DNA of 64,000 bases from Nocardia cyriacigeorgica (lineage in GTDB: Bacteria > Actinomycetota > Actinomycetes > Mycobacteriales > Mycobacteriaceae). The notes beneath the pieces were generated by a model. That model ran no database searches, was not told the origin of the DNA, and saw nothing but the letters and a program-made list of their open reading frames with translations. Made by a program: the position numbers and the translations under genes. The stretch covers positions 280,728 to 344,727 of the forward strand of contig NZ_JAAGVC010000002.1 in NCBI RefSeq assembly GCF_010858045.1, given 5' to 3'. Of this stretch, positions 26,978 to 34,409 are shown piece after piece; position 1 is the stretch's first letter, and the number at the start of each line of letters is the position of its first letter.

Positions 26978-27421
26978 GACCGCTACCTTGATCTTGGCCA
27001 GGGTTTCGTTCATGCCCTTGGTCAGCGCGTCCTCGAAGGCCTGTTCACCGCCGAGCACCCCGTCGATGGCCTTGCGCACGAGCCAGGTGACGCCGTTGGG
27101 CACGTCCCGGCGCTCGATCAGGCGGGTACCGGTGGCGCTGGGCTCGAGGGTGTAGCTCCAGACAGTGCGGTTCTCGTTCATCCGGAAGGCGAAGGCCTGG
27201 TTGGGCTCGTACCGCACGATGCGCGAGGTGGTCGGCCAGCGCTTGAACCCGTCTTTGTTCAGATTGATCGTCCAGGTGCCGGCCTTCGGCGTGCCCAGCG
27301 GGACCATTTTGACGCACTGCGGACTGAACTCCGGCATCCGCTTCAGGTCGGAGACGACCTTCCAGACCTTCTCCGGCGGCGCGGCGATGTCGATGGCGGC
27401 TTCGAGATTGTTCGGCAACAC
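26963..27421 (-). CDS. SRPBCC (START-like) family protein
   Basis: The 152-residue protein starts at GTG after CCGGAGGCA. It begins LEAAIDIAAPPEKVWKVVSD, the standard opening of polyketide_cyc2/SRPBCC proteins, with FAFRMNENRTVWSYTLEPS and RLIERRDVP in the core strands. The fold makes a hydrophobic pocket for lipids or polyketides. It is convergent with fabH and its ligand is unknown. Confidence 0.88.
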   Translation of the reverse strand: MLPNNLEAAIDIAAPPEKVWKVVSDLKRMPEFSPQCVKMVPLGTPKAGTWTINLNKDGFKRWPTTSRIVRYEPNQAFAFRMNENRTVWSYTLEPSATGTRLIERRDVPNGVTWLVRKAIDGVLGGEQAFEDALTKGMNETLAKIKVAVEAGA

Positions 27422-27588
27422 TGCCTCCGGTTATGTGCGACTACGAGTGACGCGCATCCTAATCGTAATGATGGCCAGGTCACATTTTCGCATGTCTGCG
27501 GGCCCGAATGTAACGAGCGGCGCACAATGGGGATAGACGAGAGAACACAGCCACCAGCGAACCGCCCGCAACAGTGAGGTGATCGGCC

Positions 27589-27765
27589 GTGAAACTGCGC
27601 TCCCTCCTACATCGTCATCCGCCGCAATCGAGGTCGGCGGCATCGAACCTTCCGCAATTGCCGCTGATCGAACCCGACGGTGAATCCACCCCGCGCGTCG
27701 AGGAACGTCTCGAAAGACTGCTCACCCCAAGCGAACTCGAACTGGTACTGCGTCACCGCGTGTGA
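27589..27765 (+). CDS. 58-aa protein heading the receiver/kinase operon
   Basis: A GTG at 27589, preceded by GAGGTGATC, opens a 58-codon frame that reads VKLRSLLHRHPPQSRS at the start and RVEERLERLLTPSELELVLR near the end. Its stop (TGA 27763-27765) overlaps the GTG start of the large fusion gene by four bases, which supports real translation and coupling. The C-terminal half is an acidic amphipathic helix. No family recognised; it could be an adaptor of the downstream signalling proteins. Confidence 0.62.
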   Translation: MKLRSLLHRHPPQSRSAASNLPQLPLIEPDGESTPRVEERLERLLTPSELELVLRHRV

Positions 27766-29474
27766 GCGCACGCTCCGCCGCTACGACAGCAGCGCATACT
27801 CATGAGGTGAGTTCCCCCGCTGCACCCAAGCCGGCCATTCTCAGCGTCGACGACGACCCGGGAGTCTCCCGGGCCGTCGTGCGCGATCTGCGCCGCCGCT
27901 ACGGCGCCGACTACCGCATTCTGCGCGCGGAATCGGGCCCGGCGGCCCTAGAGGCGCTGCGTGAATTGAAACTGCGCGACCAGCCGGTTGCGGTGCTGAT
28001 CGCCGACTACCGCATGCCGGGCATGGACGGCATCGAATTCCTCGAACAGGCCATGGACCTGCACCCGTACGCGCGGCGGGTGCTGCTCACCGCCTACGCC
28101 GACACCAATGCCGCGATCGACGCGATCAACGTCATCGATCTCGATCACTATCTGCTCAAGCCGTGGGATCCGCCGGAAGAGAAGCTCTACCCGGTGCTGG
28201 ACGCCTTGCTGGAGGCATGGCGCGGCAGCGACCAGAAACCGGTGACCGGGACCAAGGTGATCGGCAATCGATGGTCGCCGCGCTCCTCACAGGTGCGCGA
28301 ATTCCTGGCCCGCAACCAGCTGCCCTACCGCTGGTACCTGGCCGACGAACCCGAGGGAGCGCGGCTGCTCGAGGCCGCCGGCGCCGATCCGCAGCGATGT
28401 CCGGTGGTGATCACCGCCGACGGGCGGGCGCTGCTGCAACCCAGCGACAGTGAACTGGCGGGCAGCGTCGGGCTCAGCACCGAACCGGTCGGCGATTTCT
28501 ACGATCTGATCGTCGTCGGCGGCGGACCGGCCGGACTCGGCGCGGCCGTCTACGGCGCGTCCGAGGGTTTGCGCACGGTGCTGGTGGAACGCACCGCCAC
28601 CGGCGGGCAGGCCGGGCAGAGTTCCCGGATCGAGAACTACCTCGGCTTCCCGGACGGCCTGTCCGGTGCGCAACTGGCCGACCGCGCGCGACGGCAGGCC
28701 GCCAAGTTCGGCGCCGAGGTGATCACCACCCGCGAAGTGGTCGGACTCGAGGTCAACGGGTCGGCGCGCACCGTGCGCTTCGCCGACGGCGGACGGCTGT
28801 GCGGGCACACCGTCATCATCGCGACCGGAGTGGACTATCGGCGCCATCCGGCGCCCGGGGTGGACGAATTCACCGGGCGCGGTGTGTATTACGGCTCGGC
28901 GATGACCGAAGCGGCCGAATGCGCCGAACACGACGTCTACATCGTCGGCGGTGCGAACTCGGCGGGTCAGGCCGCGATGTTCCTGTCCCGCAACGCGCGC
29001 ACGGTGCATCTGGTGGTGCGGGCGGATTCGCTGGAGAAGTCCATGTCCTACTACCTGATCCAGCAGATCGCGCAGACGCCCAATATCCGCGTGCACACCC
29101 GCACCGAGGTGGTCGGCGTGGACGGCGACGATCACCTGCACACGATCGTCTTGCGCGACAACGAGACCGGGGCCGAGGAGAAGGCCGCCACCGAGCGGCT
29201 TTTCCTGTTCATCGGCGCGGCACCGCAGACCGACTGGCTCGACGGCGTGGTGGCGCGCGACGACGACGGCTACGTACTCGCGGGCCCCGATCTGCTGGTC
29301 GAAGGCTCGCGCCCGGCCGGCTGGGAACTGCCGAGGCCGCCGCATCACCTCGAGACCAGCGTGCCAGGGGTGTTCGTGGCCGGCGACGTCCACGCCGAAT
29401 CGGCCAAGCGGGTCGCCTCCGCCGTCGGTGAGGGCGCGATGGCGGTCATGCTCGTCCACCGGTACCTGGCGTAG
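27762..29474 (+). CDS. Receiver-glutaredoxin-like-thioredoxin-reductase-like fusion
   Basis: The 570-residue protein has three parts. Residues 25-150 are a response-regulator receiver (acidic D30-D32, phospho-acceptor D82 in IADYRMPGMDG, T110, K133 in LLKPWD). Residues 165-240 look like a glutaredoxin fold (NRWSPRSSQVREFLARN, CPVVITADG, LLQPSDSELAGSVGL) with SPRS in place of CPYC. From 245 a thioredoxin-reductase-like flavoprotein follows (VVGGGPAGLGAA, VYIVGGANSAGQAA, VPGVFVAGDV). The usual CATC dithiol is absent: the site reads GSAMTEAAEC. It binds FAD and NAD(P)H by motif but should not reduce thioredoxin. It is coupled to the kinase at 29484. Confidence 0.9.
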   Translation: MSARSAATTAAHTHEVSSPAAPKPAILSVDDDPGVSRAVVRDLRRRYGADYRILRAESGPAALEALRELKLRDQPVAVLIADYRMPGMDGIEFLEQAMDLHPYARRVLLTAYADTNAAIDAINVIDLDHYLLKPWDPPEEKLYPVLDALLEAWRGSDQKPVTGTKVIGNRWSPRSSQVREFLARNQLPYRWYLADEPEGARLLEAAGADPQRCPVVITADGRALLQPSDSELAGSVGLSTEPVGDFYDLIVVGGGPAGLGAAVYGASEGLRTVLVERTATGGQAGQSSRIENYLGFPDGLSGAQLADRARRQAAKFGAEVITTREVVGLEVNGSARTVRFADGGRLCGHTVIIATGVDYRRHPAPGVDEFTGRGVYYGSAMTEAAECAEHDVYIVGGANSAGQAAMFLSRNARTVHLVVRADSLEKSMSYYLIQQIAQTPNIRVHTRTEVVGVDGDDHLHTIVLRDNETGAEEKAATERLFLFIGAAPQTDWLDGVVARDDDGYVLAGPDLLVEGSRPAGWELPRPPHHLETSVPGVFVAGDVHAESAKRVASAVGEGAMAVMLVHRYLA

Positions 29475-29483
29475 GAGGCGGCC

Positions 29484-30953
29484 ATGGGCTCCGAAATGAT
29501 CTGCGACCCCACGGAACTGCGGACGCTGTTCCTGTTCGAGAAACTGAACGACGAGCAGCTGGCGTGGTTGTGCGCCGACGGCCGGATCGAACGCATCGAG
29601 CCGGGACCGGTCTATCGCGAAGGTGAACCGGCGACCTGTTTCTACGTGCTGATGGACGGCGAGGTGCGGTTGACCAAGCTGTCGGGCGGCCAGGAGATCG
29701 AGATGGTGCGCACCGACCATCGCGGCTCCTACGCCGGGGCGTGGGCGGCCTATCTGGGCGAGCGCGCCGATCAGCACTACGGCGGGTCGATGTACGTCAC
29801 CCGGCCGTCGCGGTTCTTCGTGCTCGATGCCACCACCTTCGCGCGGATGATGCACGAATGGTTCCCGATGGCGGTGCATCTGCTGGAGGGCGCGTTCTTC
29901 GGCCAGCGCAACAACAACGCCCGCATCGCCCAGCGGGAACGCCTGCTTGCGCTCGGCTCGCTGTCGGCCGGGCTGACCCACGAACTGAACAATCCGGCCG
30001 CCGCCGCGGTGCGCGCCACCTCCGGCCTGCGCGAGCGCATCGCCGGCATGCGGCACAAGCTCGCCATGATGGCACAGGGCAAGTTCGACACCGCCTCGCT
30101 GGAATCACTGGTGCGCTTGCAGGAGGAGGCCGCGGCCCAGGTCGCCAAGGCGCCCGAGCTGACGCCGCTCGAGGCCGCCGACCGCGAGGACGTGCTCGGC
30201 GAATGGCTCGACGAGCACGGCATCGCCGACGGCTGGGATCTCGCGCCGAACTTCGTGCAGGCCGGTTTCGACGCCGACTGGCTGGACCGGGTGGCCGCGA
30301 CGCTCGAGGACTGCACCCCGCAGGTGCTCGAAGGCGCCATCCGCTGGCTGAACTACACCATCGAGACCGAACTGCTGATGAACGAGATCGCCGACTCCAC
30401 CGCGCGCATCTCCACCCTGGTCGGCGCGGCCAAGCAGTATTCGCAGATGGATCGGGCCCCGTTCCAGGTGGTCGATCTGCACGAACTGCTCGACAGCACG
30501 CTGGTGATGCTCAACCGCAAGATCGGCGATTCGATCCAGGTGGTCAAGGATTACGACCGTGCGCTACCGCCGGTGCCCTGCTACGCCGCCGAGCTGAATC
30601 AGGTCTGGACCAATCTGATCGACAATGCCGTGTACGCGATGGACGGGGCAGGCACGCTGACCATCCGCACCCGCCACGACAACGACTGCGCCGTCGTCCA
30701 GATCAACGACACCGGACCCGGGGTGCCCACCGAGGTCCGCGACCGCATCTTCGAGCCGTTCTTCACCACCAAGCCGGTCGGTGAGGGCACCGGGCTCGGC
30801 CTCGACATCTCGTTCCGGATCGTGGTCAACAAACATCACGGCGACATCCGGCTCGAATCCCGCCCGGGTGACACCACATTCACCGTCTGGCTGCCGCTGC
30901 ACCGGAAAGAGGACGAACCGGCGAATCTGGAATCGACAGGAGATCCGGCATGA
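29484..30953 (+). CDS. Sensor histidine kinase with N-terminal cyclic-nucleotide-binding-type domain
   Basis: The 489-residue cytoplasmic kinase begins with a CAP-ED domain (residues 10-135: FEKLNDEQLAWLC, REGEPATCFYVLMDGEVRLT). The H-box LSAGLTHELNNPAAAAV follows, with His166, then a long coiled-coil-rich insert (about 180-300). The ATPase domain has LNQVWTNLIDNAVYAMDG (N box), INDTGPGVP and EGTGLGLDIS. No transmembrane segment is present. It lies nine bases after the receiver fusion, its likely phosphotransfer partner. The CAP-ED domain lacks an obvious cAMP phosphate cassette (GE..A with R), so the ligand is uncertain. Confidence 0.9.
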   Translation: MGSEMICDPTELRTLFLFEKLNDEQLAWLCADGRIERIEPGPVYREGEPATCFYVLMDGEVRLTKLSGGQEIEMVRTDHRGSYAGAWAAYLGERADQHYGGSMYVTRPSRFFVLDATTFARMMHEWFPMAVHLLEGAFFGQRNNNARIAQRERLLALGSLSAGLTHELNNPAAAAVRATSGLRERIAGMRHKLAMMAQGKFDTASLESLVRLQEEAAAQVAKAPELTPLEAADREDVLGEWLDEHGIADGWDLAPNFVQAGFDADWLDRVAATLEDCTPQVLEGAIRWLNYTIETELLMNEIADSTARISTLVGAAKQYSQMDRAPFQVVDLHELLDSTLVMLNRKIGDSIQVVKDYDRALPPVPCYAAELNQVWTNLIDNAVYAMDGAGTLTIRTRHDNDCAVVQINDTGPGVPTEVRDRIFEPFFTTKPVGEGTGLGLDISFRIVVNKHHGDIRLESRPGDTTFTVWLPLHRKEDEPANLESTGDPA

Positions 30954-31306
30954 CCGAGCTACCCGAGGGCATTGATCCGACCGTTCCGCCGAGCGGGCCC
31001 GGCTGCGTGGAATGCGAGGCCGCCGCGGGCTGGTGGGTGCATCTGCGCCGCTGCGCGCAGTGCGGACATATCGGCTGCTGCGACAGTTCACCGCAACAAC
31101 ACGCGAGCAAGCATGCCGCGGCGACCGGCCACCCGTTCATCCAGAGCTATGAGCCGGGCGAGGACTGGTACTGGGATTTCCGCACCGAGGAGATGTTCAG
31201 CGGCGGGCCGGAGCTGGCGCCGCCGCATCATCATCCAGAGGATCAGGGTGCGCCGGGCCCGCGGGCGCGAGTGCCCGCCGACTGGCAATCGCTGATCCAC
31301 CGCTGA
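30950..31306 (+). CDS. UBP-type zinc finger protein
   Basis: The 118-residue protein carries a ZnF-UBP: Cys19, Cys22, Cys35, Cys38, Cys43/44, His51, His55 and His61 in the order C-x2-C...C-x2-C-x4-C...H. WYWDFRTEEMF follows, and histidines and prolines fill the tail. In eukaryotes this finger binds the free C-terminus of ubiquitin. The bacterial partner is unknown, but actinobacterial versions often accompany FAD oxidoreductases. The ATG overlaps the kinase stop (ATGA), so it belongs to the same operon. Confidence 0.9.
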   Translation: MTELPEGIDPTVPPSGPGCVECEAAAGWWVHLRRCAQCGHIGCCDSSPQQHASKHAAATGHPFIQSYEPGEDWYWDFRTEEMFSGGPELAPPHHHPEDQGAPGPRARVPADWQSLIHR

Positions 31307-31504
31307 GCTGCGGCGACGGGAGCGTTCAGCGATCGATAAGGCGGCGGCAAGGCCCATCGCCGACAGTGGGCCACGCACCTGTCCGCGCGCCCGGCGGGCG
31401 CTCGATCCTGTGAGGCACCCATGTCGAAGAACCGTCCCTACCCGGTACGCTGCATCGGACGCGCCGGAGGCTCCGGCGCCGCTGATCACCGGGGAACCCA
31501 CGAT
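31307..31504. other. Intergenic region
   Basis: Between the signalling operon and the lipoprotein gene. I see no strong hairpin. A TACGCT box at 31445-31450 is a weak candidate promoter for the lipoprotein gene. Confidence 0.3.
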
Positions 31505-31933
31505 ATGAAGCGAATTCCTGCGACGATTCTGTCCATCGGCGCCTTGGCGTTGGTCCTGGCCGGCTGCGGTCCGGACGAGTCCACCGAGGCGAGCGGGCTG
31601 CGCAAGGGCACAACCGATACCTCGAGCGCATCGACCACCACCTCGGCCCGCGCGACCACCACCTCGGAGTCCAGCGAGACCTCCTCGGCGCCCACCACGA
31701 CGCGCACCGGGGGCAGCACGTCCGGAACCGCTTCGCAGACCACCTGCGCCGAATTCCGCCAGCTCGACATCGCCGCGGAGAAGGCGCTGATCGAGGCGAT
31801 CCTGGCCGAACACCCGGAAAGCCCGTTCGCAGGCAGCCCCAACGTCGCCCTCGGCACCGCCAAGCTGGTCTGCCTGTCCGACGAGATGGCGAACACTCCG
31901 GTCGCCGAAGCCGCGGGCATCGTCGAACCCTGA
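31505..31933 (+). CDS. Small secreted lipoprotein
   Basis: From ATG 31505 the product is 142 residues. The signal peptide MKRIPATILSIGALALVLAG ends in the lipobox LAGC. A 45-residue Thr/Ser-rich linker follows, then a compact C-terminal domain (TTCAEFRQLDIAAEKALIEA, LVCLSDEM) with two cysteines that may pair. The linker suggests it spans the cell-wall matrix. Function unknown. Confidence 0.82.
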   Translation: MKRIPATILSIGALALVLAGCGPDESTEASGLRKGTTDTSSASTTTSARATTTSESSETSSAPTTTRTGGSTSGTASQTTCAEFRQLDIAAEKALIEAILAEHPESPFAGSPNVALGTAKLVCLSDEMANTPVAEAAGIVEP

Positions 31934-31988
31934 GTAGCGCCGTCCGCGACGCCGCAGGCGGCGCGAATCAGATGCAGAATGGTCAGCG

Positions 31989-34223
31989 ATGGCTGATTTG
32001 GCTCTTACCGCGCGTCTGAATCCCTCTGCCGCCGATGCCCGCCGCGGCGTCGTGCGGTTGCATGCCGAGGTGCTCACCGCCCTCGGGCTGCGGGAATGGG
32101 ATGGGATCACGCTGGTCGGTTCCCGGCGCACGGCCGCGGTGGCCGGTCTCGCGCCCGCGGGCACGCCCGCCGGGGTGGCCCTGCTCGACGACGTCACGTT
32201 GTCCAATGCCGGCCTGCGGGACAGCGCGACCGTGGTGGTCTCACCCGCGACCGTGCACGGCGGTCGGCGGATCTCGGTGAGCGGCTCGGCGCACGCCACC
32301 GGGTCGATTCCGGCGGCGACGCTGCGGCAGGCGCTGCTCGGCAAGATCGTCACCGTCGGCGATACGGTCTCGTTGCTGCCGCGTGATCTCGGCCCGGATC
32401 TGCCCGCCTCGGCCGCGAGTCAGGCGCTCTCGCGCACCTTCGGCATCGCCTGGACCACCGAACTGCTCACCGTCACCGCCACCGATCCCTCGCCGGGCCC
32501 GGTGAGCGTGCAACCCAATACCGCCGTGGACTGGGGGCCTGGAGCCATCGCACCGGTGGGCGGTAACGGCAGGCCCGCCACCGGCTCTGCCCGGGAGGAC
32601 TCCTCCGCGAGCATGACCGCCGATCCGACCGGCACCGTCGCCGCCGCCCGCTCCGCCCCGATCCCGGTCGAGGATCTGGTGGGCGCACACACCCAGGCGG
32701 CCAAGCTCACCGAATGGCTGACGCTGGCCCTCGATGAGCCCGAACTGCTGAAAACCCTTGGCGCATCCCCACATCTGGGTGTGCTGATCACCGGTCCGGC
32801 GGGCGTCGGCAAGGCGACGCTGGCCAGAGCGGTCACCGCACCGCGGCGCATCATCGAACTGGACGGCCCCGCCGTCGGCGCCGCCGAGAGCGGGGCACGG
32901 CTGCGTGAGGTGGCGCAGGCGGTGGCCGAGGTGAGTTCCGGGCAGGGCGGCATCCTGCTCATCACCGATATCGATGCGCTGCTGCCCGCGACCGCCGACC
33001 CGGTGGCCACGCTGATCCTGGATCAACTGCGCGCGGCCATCGCCGAACCGTGCGTCGCTTTCCTGGCCACCACCGCGCATCCGTCCGCGCTCGATCCCCG
33101 GCTGCGCGCCCCCGACCTGTGCGATCGCGAGATCGCGCTGACGCTGCCGACCGCCGCGGTGCGCCGGTCGCTGCTGGAACAACTACTGCGCAAGGTCCCG
33201 ACGGGTGATCTGAAACTCGACGAGATCGCCGCGAAAACACCCGGTTTCGTGGTGTCGGATCTGGCCGCGCTGTGCCGGGAGGCGGCGCTGCGCGCGGCCT
33301 CGCGGGCCAATCGCGATCAGGCCGAACCGCAGCTGTGCCAGCAAGACCTGGTCGGGGCGCTCGAGGTGATCCGGCCGCTGTCGCGTTCCGGGATGGAGGA
33401 ACTGGCCATCGGCAGCCTCGGCCTCGACGACGTCGGCGATATGGCCGAGACCAAACAGGCCCTCACCGAGACCGTGCTGTGGCCGCTGCGGCATCCGGAT
33501 TCCTTCGCCCGCCTCGGTATCGAACCGCCGCGCGGGGTGCTGCTCTACGGTCCGCCCGGCTGCGGCAAGACCTACCTGGTCCGTGCGCTCGCCGGGACGG
33601 GCCAGCTCAGCGTGCACGCGGTCAAGGGTGCGGAGCTGATGGACAAGTGGGTCGGCTCGTCCGAACGCGCGGTGCGTGAGCTGTTCCAGCGGGCGCGGGA
33701 TTCGGCGCCGTCGCTGATCTTCCTCGACGAGGTCGACGCGCTGGCGCCGCGCCGCGGGCAGAGCTCGGACTCCGGCGTCGGCGACCGGGTGGTCGCGGCG
33801 CTGCTCACCGAGCTCGACGGCGTCGAACCGCTGCGTGAGGTGGTGGTGCTCGGGGCGACGAACCGGCCCGAGCTGATCGATCCCGCGCTGCTGCGGCCCG
33901 GCCGCTTGGAGCGGCTGGTGTTCGTTCCGCCGCCGGACGCGCAGGCGCGGCTGGCGATCCTGACGACGGCGGGACGGTCGGTGCCGCTGGCCGCCGACGT
34001 CGATCTGGCGGCGCTGGCCGAGGACCTTGACGGGTATTCGGCCGCCGACTGCGCCGCGCTGCTGCGTGAAGCGGCGCTGGCCGCGATGCGCCGCGATGTG
34101 GCCGCGGCCGACGTCACCGCCGCCGATCTGGCCGCGGCGCGTTCGGTGGTGCGGCCCTCGCTCGACCCCGACCAGGTCGAATCGTTGCGCCGCTACGCCG
34201 ACGCCAGGGCGGGCGACCGCTGA
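31989..34223 (+). CDS. Tandem AAA+ ATPase, CDC48/VAT-like (Rv0435c/Msm0858 type)
   Basis: The 744-residue protein has an N-terminal double-psi-barrel-like domain (LTARLNPSAADARRGVVRLH) and two AAA modules. The first has Walker A GPAGVGKA (about 268-275) without the usual Ser/Thr after the lysine, and Walker B ILLITDIDAL without the DE pair. The second is canonical: GPPGCGKT (about 521), LIFLDEVDAL (about 577), second region of homology GATNRPELIDPALLRPGRLE. So D2 should drive hydrolysis and D1 may be structural. The mycobacterial orthologue is the closest bacterial relative of p97; in M. tuberculosis it also lies beside pssA and psd. Confidence 0.93.
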   Translation: MADLALTARLNPSAADARRGVVRLHAEVLTALGLREWDGITLVGSRRTAAVAGLAPAGTPAGVALLDDVTLSNAGLRDSATVVVSPATVHGGRRISVSGSAHATGSIPAATLRQALLGKIVTVGDTVSLLPRDLGPDLPASAASQALSRTFGIAWTTELLTVTATDPSPGPVSVQPNTAVDWGPGAIAPVGGNGRPATGSAREDSSASMTADPTGTVAAARSAPIPVEDLVGAHTQAAKLTEWLTLALDEPELLKTLGASPHLGVLITGPAGVGKATLARAVTAPRRIIELDGPAVGAAESGARLREVAQAVAEVSSGQGGILLITDIDALLPATADPVATLILDQLRAAIAEPCVAFLATTAHPSALDPRLRAPDLCDREIALTLPTAAVRRSLLEQLLRKVPTGDLKLDEIAAKTPGFVVSDLAALCREAALRAASRANRDQAEPQLCQQDLVGALEVIRPLSRSGMEELAIGSLGLDDVGDMAETKQALTETVLWPLRHPDSFARLGIEPPRGVLLYGPPGCGKTYLVRALAGTGQLSVHAVKGAELMDKWVGSSERAVRELFQRARDSAPSLIFLDEVDALAPRRGQSSDSGVGDRVVAALLTELDGVEPLREVVVLGATNRPELIDPALLRPGRLERLVFVPPPDAQARLAILTTAGRSVPLAADVDLAALAEDLDGYSAADCAALLREAALAAMRRDVAAADVTAADLAAARSVVRPSLDPDQVESLRRYADARAGDR

Positions 34224-34409
34224 GGGCGGTGCCGCACCCGGGTCCGACCGGTTTTCCGGCTCTCCTCACCACGGCCGAAAGATTTGCGGAGGTATAGCCG
34301 GTTCGGCCGAATATGGCGGAGCACATAGCCACCTGGACACAAGTCCTACTATCCACCCACGTAGGATGGGAGCGCAGCACCCCGCCGCACCGACCCGACG
34401 GAGTGAAGT
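34224..34409. promoter_or_regulatory. Leader of the Mrp antiporter operon
   Basis: The 186-base gap contains the inverted repeat TCCTAC-N11-GTAGGA at about 34347-34369, which could be an operator or a small RNA structure. No known Na+ riboswitch signature was recognised. Confidence 0.35.

Noticed and set aside
31989..34223. FtsH or ClpC identity for the AAA+ protein
   Set aside because: No protease domain, membrane helix or Clp N-domain; two modules in CDC48 order.
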